The translations under genes were made by a program, and so were the position numbers. Positions 8,261 through 15,968 of a DNA stretch of 34,491 nt are shown one piece after another. Origin of the DNA: JBBDMW01 sp040878005 (lineage in GTDB: Bacteria; Chloroflexota; Dehalococcoidia; Lucifugimonadales; Lucifugimonadaceae). The notes beneath the pieces are model-generated. The model had not been told where the DNA came from and did not search any database. It saw only the letters and a list, made by a program, of their open reading frames with translations. Location: positions 1 to 34,491 of the forward strand of contig JBBDMW010000015.1 of assembly GCA_040878005.1 (NCBI GenBank), given 5' to 3'. Every line of letters starts with the position of its first letter. Position 1 is the first letter of the stretch.

Positions 8261-8977
8261 ATGGCCACATGCGATGCGCGGCAACAGGCGCAACGGGGAG
8301 TAGTTGCGATTGAGGCAGCGATCATTGCTGTCGCGGTCCTGTTTGTCTCGTTCATAGCAGTTGGAACCCTGCTCGGCGTCAGCTTCCAGGCGACTCATAG
8401 TGGCAAGGCCACCATGGACAGGGGAGTGGCTGAGGCGGCTGGCGGCCTGGAATTGCGTGGCGGCGTGTTGGCGGGCAGGGGCGACGTTGACCTGGACGGT
8501 GATTCGACGATCAATCTTTCTGGCAACGATGAGCAGGCAGTGGTCAAGATCACCTTCATCGTCGCTCCGGCCACGGATGTTCCGGTCAACCTGGCGCCGC
8601 CGTACATCGCCGACGCCTCAGGCACAGACCCTGATCTAAGTGGACTGGACAGCACGACGTTGATCGGCATCTCCACGTCCGACTTCCAGGTATCACGGTC
8701 GGCTTGGACAGTCAGTTTTGCGGGCGACAACAATGGCGACTATTTCCTGGACGCCGGGGAGCGGGCAGAGATCACAGCGTGGCTCCATTCGTACGACACT
8801 GACAACGACCTTTATGAGCTCGGTGGCGGGTCCACGGGCCCATTTGTGGGCAGCGAAAGCGAATTGCTTCTGGCTTCCGGGGCGTTCAGCTTGCAAGTCA
8901 CGGTGCGGGGCGGGACTGCGATGAGCATTGACCGTGTCCTCCCGCTTGAGCTGGGCGAGTCGGAGTATTTGCACTGA
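8261..8977 (+). CDS. Archaellin / type IV pilin-like protein
   Basis: The N-terminus has a short positively charged leader, QRG, then VVAIEAAIIAVAVLFVSFIAVGTLLG, a class III signal peptide. Processing after Gly13 would leave a hydrophobic helix with the conserved Glu. The AIEAA start and the following alternating region (ITFIVAPATDVPVNL, IGIST) resemble archaellins and archaellin-like pilins, which are known in some Chloroflexota. The C-terminal two thirds are a beta-rich, acidic, secreted domain with a DNNGDYFLDAGER segment that looks calcium-binding. The length of 238 residues fits an archaellin. No assembly ATPase, membrane platform or prepilin peptidase gene lies nearby. The ATG at 8261 lacks an obvious ribosome binding site. 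Confidence 0.72.
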   Translation: MATCDARQQAQRGVVAIEAAIIAVAVLFVSFIAVGTLLGVSFQATHSGKATMDRGVAEAAGGLELRGGVLAGRGDVDLDGDSTINLSGNDEQAVVKITFIVAPATDVPVNLAPPYIADASGTDPDLSGLDSTTLIGISTSDFQVSRSAWTVSFAGDNNGDYFLDAGERAEITAWLHSYDTDNDLYELGGGSTGPFVGSESELLLASGAFSLQVTVRGGTAMSIDRVLPLELGESEYLH

Positions 8978-9052
8978 CGCACCATCATCGGGAAGCGTCA
9001 GTAGAATCGTAGTACCGGAAACGCTCAACTCACTTCAAAAGGGGAAGATCCA

Positions 9053-9451
9053 TTGGCGGCAAAACTTACCGATGAGCAGATAAAGCTGCTCAAGGAACCT
9101 CAATTTGCGCAGTTGGCGACTCTGATGCCTGACGGCTCTCCACACGTATCCCCCGTATGGGTAGATACAGACGGCGAATACGTGCTTGTCAATACCGAGG
9201 AGCAGCGTGTGAAGGTCCGCAACATGGAGAGCGACCCCAGGGTGGCGATCAGCGTCTACGACCCGGCCGAGCCGTACACGAGGGTGGTGAACGTGCGCGG
9301 CAGGGTGGTGGAAATCACGAAAGACGGCGCGACTGACCACATCAATGACCTGGCCGAGCAGTACATGGGGAAACGGCCATATCCGTACCTCAACCCGGAG
9401 CTGTCGAGGCTCATAGTCAAGATTGAGCCGGAGCAAGTCAGCAGCGGTTAG
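9053..9451 (+). CDS. PPOX-class (F420-type) split-barrel oxidoreductase
   Basis: The 132-residue protein matches the pyridoxamine-5'-phosphate-oxidase-like split barrel: FAQLATLMPDGSPHVSPVWV at the start, VLVNTEEQRVKVRNMESDPRVAISV in the middle and VVNVRGRVVEI after it. These are the hallmark blocks of small F420- or flavin-dependent PPOX proteins. Such enzymes act as cytosolic dimers that reduce varied substrates with F420H2; the cofactor here is inferred from subfamily resemblance. The TTG start has GGGGAAG upstream at good spacing. The gene ends just before the scaffold gap. Confidence 0.88.
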   Translation: MAAKLTDEQIKLLKEPQFAQLATLMPDGSPHVSPVWVDTDGEYVLVNTEEQRVKVRNMESDPRVAISVYDPAEPYTRVVNVRGRVVEITKDGATDHINDLAEQYMGKRPYPYLNPELSRLIVKIEPEQVSSG

Positions 9452-9463
9452 GCACAGGTTGGG

Positions 9464-9473
9464 NNNNNNNNNN
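9464..9473. other. Assembly gap (ten Ns)
   Basis: Ten consecutive Ns follow the PPOX gene. Sequence on either side may not be truly adjacent, and the real gap may be longer than ten bases. Confidence 0.99.
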
Positions 9474-9659
9474 ATACGGCGCCCTGCCAACCTTCTTCTG
9501 CTTCGAAGCCAACCGGGGCAGTGCCCGAACCTGTGACTTGGGTGTGCAAAAGGATTGGCTGGCGGTTTGCGTATTTCGAAAACGCTTTGCCTGCCTCAAG
9601 ATGGGCTGATTGACCTCAGTGCCACGGTTGGCTTTTGGTGTGACCAGAAGGTGGTTTGA

Positions 9660-10400
9660 ATGGGCCGCATTGTCAGGATACGAAGACGGAGTGCCAGATC
9701 AGCGTTCCCCTCGGCGCGCCCGGCTGCTGTGGAGGAACGTCCGAACTCCGGGGCAGCCGGCATTCGGCGTGCTGCGCCTAAAGAGGTGGAGGACACCACG
9801 GTACTCCTGGCAGCCTCCACCTCCATGCGCACCGTCATAGTCTCCAAGCTGGCGGTTCAAAAGGGCATCAGGGTCCTGGCCGTCGCAGACGGCGAGGTGC
9901 CTGCCATAGAGAGGGCATCGCAGAAAGCCCCGGACGTGTCAATCATTGACATGAACCTGGGGGGGAAGATGGAGGGGTTGGCCATCGCCCGGAGCGTCCA
10001 GCGAGTAGCTCCCACCACCGGTCTGCTTCTCCTGATTGACAGGCTAGATTCTGAGGACCTGTCCATTTACGCCCGGGACTTTGGCTCGTCCTGGTCGTAC
10101 ATGGTCCGGCACCGGACTGAGGATGGAGCGCTCCTCTCCAGCGTCATCCAGTCTGTCGCACGTGGAGTGCACTGGCTGGACCCGGAGATCCGTCGCTCCA
10201 TACAGAACGCGTGGGAGATTGCCGCCAAGTCTCGTGAGATGGACGAAGTGCAGGAGTTGGAGGATCAGCCCGGCGACGCCTCAAGTAAATCAACCTCGCG
10301 TCGTGTCAGCAGTCCTGGCGACGGCTGGCAGGGAAAAATCCGCAGCGTAGGCGGCGGCAAGGTAGACGCCTCTCCCGCCGCCCGCCGGAAGGTCAGTTAG
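9660..10400 (+). CDS. Degenerate response-regulator receiver protein
   Basis: The 246-residue protein has a basic, probably disordered N-terminus (1-43), a receiver-like domain (about 46-165) and a Ser-rich, charged tail. The domain keeps a candidate phosphoacceptor, Asp97 in SIIDMNLGG, and the family-typical WSYMVRHRTEDG and ARGVHWLDPEI segments. It lacks the N-terminal acidic pair (AAS in its place), and the conserved Lys appears replaced by Arg. There is no HTH output domain. It is therefore either a pseudo-receiver working through protein contacts or an unusual regulator. It lies about 100 bases before the cyclase gene, so a role in that signalling unit is plausible but unproven. Confidence 0.68.
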   Translation: MGRIVRIRRRSARSAFPSARPAAVEERPNSGAAGIRRAAPKEVEDTTVLLAASTSMRTVIVSKLAVQKGIRVLAVADGEVPAIERASQKAPDVSIIDMNLGGKMEGLAIARSVQRVAPTTGLLLLIDRLDSEDLSIYARDFGSSWSYMVRHRTEDGALLSSVIQSVARGVHWLDPEIRRSIQNAWEIAAKSREMDEVQELEDQPGDASSKSTSRRVSSPGDGWQGKIRSVGGGKVDASPAARRKVS

Positions 10401-10497
10401 GCTCTCGTCCAGCGGCTGGCGCACCGGTTTGGTACTGAGTCAACATCCTGTAATCTGTGGCCTGTGCAAGAGCCCATTAGTTTCCCTGGAGTGGGCA

Positions 10498-10632
10498 ATG
10501 GCAGGCTCGTCAACTCTTTCGGATCGTTGCCGGTTGTGCGGAGTTCCTTTTGTGGGGCTCTCCGGCTGGTACAACCGCGCTCTGCGCGGCAAGGGACGGT
10601 TCAGGAAGAACCCCAACTACTGCACTTATTGA
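10498..10632 (+). CDS. Zinc-ribbon N-terminal part of the adenylate cyclase, ended by TGA
   Basis: From the ATG at 10498 (GGAG seven bases upstream) the frame encodes CRLCGVPFVG, then KNPNYCTY, then TGA (10630-10632). It continues in the same frame through AAC GAA GAG straight into the cyclase domain at 10642. Related cyclases begin with a CxxC...CxxC zinc ribbon directly before the cyclase domain, so the TGA stands exactly where the fourth Cys is expected. The gene may be read through (Sec or Cys at UGA), may restart at 10642, or may carry a nonsense mutation or sequence error. The intact product would run 10498-11223. Confidence 0.65.
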   Translation: MAGSSTLSDRCRLCGVPFVGLSGWYNRALRGKGRFRKNPNYCTY

Positions 10633-10641
10633 AACGAAGAG

Positions 10642-11223
10642 ATGCCCATGGGCCATGGGGTTACGCGGGTGGTCACGGTTCTCTTCGCGGACGTACGCGG
10701 CTTCACAAGGATGGCTGCCAGCCGGCCGCCGCAGGAAGTTGTGACAATCATGAATCAGTTTTACCAGGCATCCACAGACATCCTGCTGCAGCATGATGCC
10801 TGTGTAGACAAGTTCATGGGGGACCAGATCATGGTGGTGTTTAACTCCCCCATCACTGCGGTCGACCATGCGGACCAGGCATTGGAATCAGCACTGGCGA
10901 TCGATGTGGCAGCGCGTCGGCTACCCGGCCTGGAGGCTGGTGTCAACGGCCTGCCTGTAGGCATGTCCATACATACGGGGGAAGCGGTGCTGGGGCATGT
11001 GGGTTCAGAGGAGGTCAAGGACTTCACCGCCATGGGCGCAACGGTGAACACGGGGGCACGCCTCCAGCGGTATGCAGACGCCGGTGAGATCCTGGTGACC
11101 GAGGCGGCCATCGCGGAGATGTCCCGTTCCGTGGAAGGGTACGAACGGAGGCAGGTGGAAATCCCCGGCGCCCCTGAGATGTTAAGCGTCGCGGTTGTTC
11201 GCAATGCTGGCCGGCATGGTTGA
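10642..11223 (+). CDS. Class III adenylate cyclase catalytic domain
   Basis: The 193-residue frame is a complete class III cyclase domain that makes cAMP from ATP. VLFADVRGFT and KFMGDQIMVVF supply the two metal-binding Asp residues. The Lys in DKFMGD and the Asp in KDFTAMG form the pair that selects adenine. ATVNTGARLQ supplies the transition-state Asn and Arg. There are no membrane segments, so the enzyme is cytosolic. The ATG at 10642 has only a weak GAAGAG upstream and probably is not the native start, since a zinc ribbon is encoded in the same frame just before it. The 3' end overlaps the start of a Crp-type gene, which strongly suggests a cAMP-synthesis and cAMP-response unit. Confidence 0.88.
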   Translation: MPMGHGVTRVVTVLFADVRGFTRMAASRPPQEVVTIMNQFYQASTDILLQHDACVDKFMGDQIMVVFNSPITAVDHADQALESALAIDVAARRLPGLEAGVNGLPVGMSIHTGEAVLGHVGSEEVKDFTAMGATVNTGARLQRYADAGEILVTEAAIAEMSRSVEGYERRQVEIPGAPEMLSVAVVRNAGRHG

Positions 11224-11905
11224 TCTCGCTCTGCTCAAGCAAGTTGGCCTGTTCAGGCGTGTGGATGCTGACGACCTATCGAGGCTCGGCGATCTACTGG
11301 TCCACAGGAGGTACAAGGCCGGGCAGGTGATCTTCCACCAGGGAGACCCGGACACCTCCTTCCACATCATAGCGTCGGGGCGGGCGAGCATCAGCCTCAT
11401 CTCTGAAGATGGCCAGGAGCTTGTTGTGGCCAGCTTCGGCGAGGGAGACTTCTTCGGGGAACTGGCGCTCCTGGATAGTCAACCCCGCTCCGCCACCGCG
11501 ACCGCCGTGACCGCGGTCGACACTCATACGCTGCGGCGCGATGAATTCCTGGCGTTCCTGTCGGCAACGCCCAGCGCTGCCATAGCCATATGCGTCACGC
11601 TGGCGGAGCGGCTTCGACGCACAGACGAGCGCCTGGCGGATGGAACGTTCCTGTCTATGCCGCAGCGGCTGGCGAAATGGATTCTCCAGATGTCAGAGTT
11701 GAGCGGTCGTGAGTCTGATGAAGGGCTGGTTGTAGATATTCCATACAACCAGCGCGAGCTTGGCGAGATGATCGGCGCATCGCGGCAGAGCGTGAACAAG
11801 GTGCTCTCCCAGTGGGAGGACTCGGGTTTCCTGCGGCGCGACGGTCGAAACCTGGTCCTGAAACGGCCTGAGCAACTCCTCAACATCTTCAGGCCAGGCA
11901 TCTGA
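11216..11905 (+). CDS. Crp/Fnr-family transcriptional regulator
   Basis: An N-terminal cyclic-nucleotide-binding domain (about residues 1-125) contains the phosphate-binding cassette GEGDFFGELALLDSQPRSATA, with the Gly-Glu and Arg residues used to bind cAMP. A long dimerisation helix follows. The C-terminal winged helix (about 155-225) includes YNQRELGEMIGASRQSVNKVLSQWEDSGF, the Crp recognition helix. There is no Cys cluster, so it is Crp-like rather than Fnr-like. ATG 11216 overlaps the cyclase stop by eight bases; ATG 11204 is an alternative. Overlap with a cyclase gene makes cAMP the likely effector. Its target sites are not identified here. Confidence 0.9.
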   Translation: MVDLALLKQVGLFRRVDADDLSRLGDLLVHRRYKAGQVIFHQGDPDTSFHIIASGRASISLISEDGQELVVASFGEGDFFGELALLDSQPRSATATAVTAVDTHTLRRDEFLAFLSATPSAAIAICVTLAERLRRTDERLADGTFLSMPQRLAKWILQMSELSGRESDEGLVVDIPYNQRELGEMIGASRQSVNKVLSQWEDSGFLRRDGRNLVLKRPEQLLNIFRPGI

Positions 11906-12066
11906 GGACCGGCAGCAACTGTCGCCATGGTGACACCTCATTTGTCGGCTCGTTGCTCGTCTGCGGGTATCCACCAATTTAGGTTGATGGGGAGGTTTCT
12001 GCCCACGTGGATCTGAAGCGTGCGGGAGAAGCTGCAGACTCAACCAATCGCCGAGGGAGGCGCACC

Positions 12067-12378
12067 ATGCCGAAGTACTTGATCGAACGAAGGATTCCAG
12101 GAGCAGGTCAAATGTCCTCCGAGGATCTCCAGGCCATAGCGGAGAAGTCGAACAGCGTCCTCCGCGATCTGACCAGAAAAGGGAACACGGTCCAGTGGAT
12201 TGAGAGCTTCGTGACCGATGAAGGCATCACGTGCGTCTACGTGGCGTCGGATCCCGAGATCGTCAGGGAGCATGCCCGCTGTGGTGGCTTTCCTGCCGAC
12301 CGCATCACCGAAGTTCGAAACATGATCAACCCCATCACCGGAGACCGCGTCCTGTCATCTGCGTCAAGCGTGATCTAG
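12067..12378 (+). CDS. DUF4242 family protein (SCO4226-like)
   Basis: The 103-residue protein opens with KYLIERRIPGAG and includes QWIESFVTDEGITCVYVASDPEIVREHARCGGFPADRITEV, the standard pattern of the DUF4242 ferredoxin-like fold. A Streptomyces member of this family has been described as nickel-binding; metal binding here is inference. The ATG at 12067 has GGGAGG six bases upstream, which decides against longer starts in the same frame. It stands alone, with a hairpin downstream that probably ends transcription. Confidence 0.85.
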   Translation: MPKYLIERRIPGAGQMSSEDLQAIAEKSNSVLRDLTRKGNTVQWIESFVTDEGITCVYVASDPEIVREHARCGGFPADRITEVRNMINPITGDRVLSSASSVI

Positions 12379-12427
12379 CGGCGTGGTGTTGGAGTCCCGG
12401 GTCTTTTTGATCCGGTATTGATCAAGA

Positions 12428-12467
12428 CGCGGGGAGTGCCCCCCCGCCGCCCCCCGGACTCCCCGCG
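12428..12467. terminator. Hairpin between converging genes
   Basis: A perfect 10-bp stem (CGCGGGGAGT at 12428-12437 and ACTCCCCGCG at 12458-12467) with a C-rich 20-nt loop lies between the converging DUF4242 and small membrane protein genes. A second imperfect stem (TTGATC/GATCAA) with a T-run lies just left, near 12403-12426. Together they probably act as a bidirectional terminator. Confidence 0.6.
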
Positions 12468-12503
12468 CTCGCATCTCTCGCCGGCGTGTGTCTCGCGAGC
12501 GGC

Positions 12504-12746
12504 TTAGCCCAACTTTCTGAAGGCATCGTACGCGAAGAGCGCAAGTCCGATCAGCAAAGCCAGCAGGGCAAACGGATCCACCACTCGCAGCACAAAGAAC
12601 TTCGGGGCGTGGCGCACCAGGAATGCCGATCCCAGCAGGCCAAAGGCAACTGCCTCAAACCAGTGCTTATCGGTTACCGCAATTAGAGCGAGAACCAAGA
12701 ACACTGCGGCGGCCGCCAGGCCGTAAAGCGACGGTTTGTAGAACAA
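12504..12746 (-). CDS. Small membrane protein of unknown function
   Basis: The 80-residue protein has three hydrophobic segments (about residues 9-24, 31-43 and 56-73) joined by short charged turns, with RHAPKFF between the second and third. It ends in a short basic tail. I recognise no family. A TTG start at 12746 with AAAAGG upstream at good spacing and an in-frame, composition-typical sequence support a real gene. It is next to and in the same direction as the dehydratase gene at 12792, so the two may be cotranscribed. Confidence 0.65.
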   Translation of the reverse strand: MFYKPSLYGLAAAAVFLVLALIAVTDKHWFEAVAFGLLGSAFLVRHAPKFFVLRVVDPFALLALLIGLALFAYDAFRKLG

Positions 12747-12791
12747 CTGCCTTTTGCCCTTTCAAGGTTTGTTTGCTGAGAGTCCCTGCGC

Positions 12792-13955
12792 CTACCAGTT
12801 GGTGAGCGCCCCGTCCTCGCGGTACAGCCTGGGCGGCCAGCCGCGTGGATCAACACGGTTGCGTTCAGCCGCTTCTACATTGAACTCGATTCCCAGTCCG
12901 GGCGCATCGTGGCAGAACGAGAAGCCGTCCTCCCAGCCGATCTGGACTGGGAAAAGGTCTGTTCCGTACGAGCCGGGCTTGCGGGGCATCTCCTGCACGC
13001 CCACGTTTGTGGAGGCCATGCAGAGCGCGACGCAGGCTGCAGCACTCACCGGGCCAAGCGGGTTGTGCGGAACGATGTCTATGTAGTGCGTCTCCGCCCA
13101 GTGGGTGACCTTAAGGGCTTCGGTGAGGCCGCCGACTATGCACAGGTCTATGCGGGCGTAGTCGATCAGGTCCTCTTCGATGACCTCGCGGAATGGCCAT
13201 TTGGACGCCCATTGCTCGCCGGCTGCTATGGGCAGGTTTATCTGTCGGCGCAGGTTGCGGTAAGTGCCTGGATTCTCTGACCTCACAGGGTCTTCAATGA
13301 AGAACGGCTTGAACTCCTCCAGGTCCTTGCACATCTGCACCACGTGCGCTGTGTCCAGCCTGGTGTGAACGTCGAAGCAGATCTGGATTTCTGGCCCCAC
13401 GGCTTCCCTGACCCTGCTCATCTGCTCCACGGCCAACCGCATGGACTTCACGGGTTCCAGCCGGGCTTTGCCGCGGGCTTCGAACTCGCCGGAAGTCTCA
13501 GGCTGGCCCCAGCGGACGAACTTCCACCCGTCGTCAACGGCCTTCTTGGAGTTCTCGACAAGTTGCTCCATGGTGCCGCCCTGGGTGTGGGGATAGCTGA
13601 TAACCTTGTCCCGGACAGGCCCGCCGAGGAGCTTGTAGACGGGCTTGTCCACCGACTTGCCCTTGATGTCCCAGAGGGCAATGTCAATGGCGCTAATGGC
13701 GCAGCAGTAAACCTTGTCTGCAGGGAAGAAGCCGACGCGGAACATCTCCTGCCAGAGGCGCTCCGTCTCCCACGGATCCGCTCCCTTCACCAGTTCGCTC
13801 AGATGGTCAATGGCCTCCGTAATGGCACGGCCCCAATTGCGGATGCCAACCTCGCCAAGGCCGTGTATGCCAGCGTCCGTATCCACGCGGACTATAAAGT
13901 AGGCCCGTCCCGATTCATCTTGGACGGAGTAGCTCTTGATCTCGGTAACTTTCAT
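12792..13955 (-). CDS. Enolase-superfamily sugar-acid dehydratase (RspA/ManD-like)
   Basis: This mandelate racemase/muconate lactonizing enzyme family member has the capping domain at the N-terminus and the barrel after it. CFDVHTRLD (metal-binding Asp plus the His seen in mannonate dehydratases), FFIEDPV and AAGEQW give the three Mg ligands; VPHNPLGP gives the barrel His. The C-terminal PGLGIEFN...LYREDGALTNW resembles RspA/ManD proteins. It probably dehydrates an acid sugar such as a hexonate; the substrate is uncertain. The ATG at 13955 (MKVTEIK) has GGA six bases upstream and matches the family start; an ATG eight codons earlier (13979) is possible. Sugar-acid catabolism would fit the glycosidase locus further right. 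Confidence 0.88.
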   Translation of the reverse strand: MKVTEIKSYSVQDESGRAYFIVRVDTDAGIHGLGEVGIRNWGRAITEAIDHLSELVKGADPWETERLWQEMFRVGFFPADKVYCCAISAIDIALWDIKGKSVDKPVYKLLGGPVRDKVISYPHTQGGTMEQLVENSKKAVDDGWKFVRWGQPETSGEFEARGKARLEPVKSMRLAVEQMSRVREAVGPEIQICFDVHTRLDTAHVVQMCKDLEEFKPFFIEDPVRSENPGTYRNLRRQINLPIAAGEQWASKWPFREVIEEDLIDYARIDLCIVGGLTEALKVTHWAETHYIDIVPHNPLGPVSAAACVALCMASTNVGVQEMPRKPGSYGTDLFPVQIGWEDGFSFCHDAPGLGIEFNVEAAERNRVDPRGWPPRLYREDGALTNW

Positions 13956-14117
13956 CCCAGTTCCTTTCATTCCCTGCACCTTTAGGCCCTGATCCGCCGA
14001 GAGTCGGGGAGGAACCTGGGCGCACCGGGTTCACGCGCACGGCATGTAGAGAGACAATGCCGGCCTCAACGCCGGGCATCTTACTCCCAAACCACTGACC
14101 CCAGCGGAGCGAAGCAA

Positions 14118-14525
14118 TTGCCTGAACCAGGACAGACCGCAACGCGCCAGTTGACGGTGACGAGTGAGATCGTCGAGAAGTACGCGGAGATAACCGGAGA
14201 CTACAATCCGCTACATTTCGATGAACGGTTCGTGGCCGGTACACAGTTTGGAAAGCTGATAGCACAGGGCGGCATCGCCACCGGACTGCTGCATGCCCTG
14301 GTGGCCATGGATATCCCAGGCGCAGGATCAGTATTTCTCAGACAGCAGTGGTCTTTCCCCAAGCCGGTCTACATTGGAGACACGATTACGGCCCGCGGCA
14401 CAGTCAAATCGTGGCGGACCGGACGGGCGATGGGTGACATGGAGTTTGTGGTGGAGAACCAGGTTGGTGAAGTAGTTCTGAGGGGCGAGGCGACGGTGTT
14501 CCAGGCGACGAGTCCTAGGCCGTGA
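14118..14525 (+). CDS. MaoC-like hydratase
   Basis: The 135-residue protein has a single hot-dog domain with the hydratase-2 motif ITGDYNPLHFDERFVAGTQFG, in which Asp and His are the catalytic pair, followed by IAQGGIATGLL. The rest (FPKPVYIGDTI, GEVVLRGEATV) is typical of MaoC proteins that hydrate enoyl-CoA thioesters in fatty-acid or related pathways. The TTG at 14118 has CGGAG upstream. Its 3' end overlaps the tail of an SDR remnant on the other strand by 11 bases. Mandatory partners are not evident. Confidence 0.88.
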   Translation: MPEPGQTATRQLTVTSEIVEKYAEITGDYNPLHFDERFVAGTQFGKLIAQGGIATGLLHALVAMDIPGAGSVFLRQQWSFPKPVYIGDTITARGTVKSWRTGRAMGDMEFVVENQVGEVVLRGEATVFQATSPRP

Positions 14526-14766
14526 AGTAAGACCCTCCGTTGGGTGAGAGTGTCTGGCCCGTCATGTAGTTTTGCTCACCGGATGCCAGCAGCACTGCGA
14601 GGCTGGCCACATCTTCCGGCTGTCCAGGGCGCTTTAGCAGGGTCAGCCCAACCACTTTGGCGCCGCCGCCTGCACGCAACTCCTCCCGCGTCATGTCAGT
14701 TTCTATGATTCCAGGGGCGATGGCATTAACCAGGATGGAGTGAACGCGTGACTCACCGGGTTCCCT
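14515..14766 (-). pseudogene. C-terminal remnant of an SDR (FabG-like) gene
   Basis: Reading the minus strand from 14766 to the TAG at 14515 gives about 83 residues clearly from the end of an SDR: ILVNAIAPGIIETDMTRE, then LLKRPGQPEDVASLAVLLAS and NYMTGQTLSPNGG. The N-terminal two thirds, with the cofactor loop and the catalytic Ser-Tyr-Lys, are missing. The frame runs back only to a TGA at 14767-14769 that belongs to unrelated sequence. It is either an insertion or deletion remnant or an assembly chimera. Confidence 0.75.
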
Positions 14767-14916
14767 TCACACTCTCCGCTCCATTATCTGGATCGGGAAG
14801 GCGGTTTCCTCAAACCGGAAGATGACGGGGAGGGGCTTGGCATCCAGTTCGCATTCATGAGCCTCGCACATTTTGGGGTTCTTCGCCTGGAGGTGTGAGA
14901 ACTCAACTCTAACCAT
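14767..14916 (-). CDS. Possible small protein abutting the SDR remnant
   Basis: A 49-residue frame from ATG 14916 ends at TGA 14767, immediately upstream of the SDR remnant in the same frame. The composition is protein-like (FSHLQAKNPKMCEAHECELD, then ending FPIQIMERRV) with a pair of Cys residues. There is no strong ribosome binding site and I recognise no family. The frame stays open further upstream, so it could be the end of a longer, now broken gene. Confidence 0.35.
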   Translation of the reverse strand: MVRVEFSHLQAKNPKMCEAHECELDAKPLPVIFRFEETAFPIQIMERRV

Positions 14917-15501
14917 CCTGTGCCGCCTGGGGTGAGGGACGGAACAGATAGCGACATTCAGCGTCTCTGTACCGGTGCCGTATCCCATGCGGAGGAGTCG
15001 CTGACAGGCGTATGGCCAGGGTTGACCTGGGCTGGAAGAGACAGCCATCATCTCCTACGGCAGCGGATGCAGTCATCGCCGTCACGTCCTGGCAGGGCGT
15101 CCAATTACAAGGATTTCGTTCCAGGGCATCCCAACTGGACCTGGTCCCTTGGAATCTCTTCCTGAGATGGCAGAGGTGACTATGGCAAAACTCCCCATCA
15201 GAGATCCCTCAGAGAGTTTACACTCGAGAATCGGCCGGCCAAAGACATGGACGCCGCCAGTGGCAAAATGGGCCCGGCCCGGCAATCAGGGAACGGATGC
15301 TGAATGGCCCGGCCAGACCCTCACATCGAGCCAGCCAGTTAGTGGAGAACGGGTACGGCGAGAGCTTGAATCAAAGATGAAAGGTACATGCTGAATGAGG
15401 TGGCAGTTCCCTGCAAGGATGTCACTGGCCGGAATTTGATTCCCTGCCGCGGTCCGTCCTAGCAAGCCATGAGGGTGATGAAACCAAGACGGGAGGCACA
15501 G
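14917..15501. other. No gene seen
   Basis: Short open frames occur on both strands, but none has a ribosome binding site together with recognisable protein features. The ribosome binding site of the next gene (GGGAGG) is at its right end. Confidence 0.4.
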
Positions 15502-15936
15502 ATGGCTTTTGTCCCTTCAGATATGACGTTGAGGAGCCCGGCCTTCGAGCCAGGGCAGGCAATACTTTCAAGACACTCCGGAGAAGGAGAGAACATGTCG
15601 CCGCCACTCGAGTGGACCGGAGCGCCAGATGGGACCCGGTCGTTCGTTATCATCTGCCATGATCCCGATGCCCCGCTCATATCTCCGGGCAGCTACGGAT
15701 TTGTCCACTGGGTGCTGTACAACATCCCCGCATCAGTCACGAGCCTCACCGAGGGTGCTTCTGAGTTCACCAATGGGCACACTGATTCTGGGAAGGCCGG
15801 GTATGGAGGTCCGATGCCCCCGAACGGTCACGGGGTACATCACTACTTCTTCTGGCTTTTCGCCCTCGGCACGGAGTTGGACGCTGAAGGTGGCCTTACG
15901 CTGTGGCAGTTGCTTGAGCGGATACGATCGGCATGA
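15502..15936 (+). CDS. YbhB/YbcL (Raf kinase inhibitor-like, PEBP) protein with a 3' frameshift
   Basis: The protein has the PEBP-fold signature: GENMSPPLEWTGAPDGTRSFVIICHDPDAP, FVHWVLYNIP, GYGGPMPPNGHGVHHYFFWLFAL. These small cytosolic or periplasmic proteins bind phospho-ligands; their role in bacteria is unclear. The ATG at 15502 has GGGAGG upstream. The frame ends at a TGA within ATGA (15933-15936), short of the family's conserved end. The -1 frame directly continues MNRLVGTYERA to TGA 15966-15968, and LVGTYER is the normal C-terminus of the family. One missing base near 15930 would restore a full-length protein. It is either sequence error or a fresh frameshift mutation. Confidence 0.85.
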   Translation: MAFVPSDMTLRSPAFEPGQAILSRHSGEGENMSPPLEWTGAPDGTRSFVIICHDPDAPLISPGSYGFVHWVLYNIPASVTSLTEGASEFTNGHTDSGKAGYGGPMPPNGHGVHHYFFWLFALGTELDAEGGLTLWQLLERIRSA

Positions 15937-15968
15937 ACCGACTCGTCGGAACCTACGAGCGTGCCTGA

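Noticed and set aside
15933..15968. Selenocysteine or read-through at the YbhB stop TGA
   Set aside because: Reading through in the same frame gives sequence unlike the family, whereas the -1 frame gives the conserved LVGTYER end; a frameshift explains it better.
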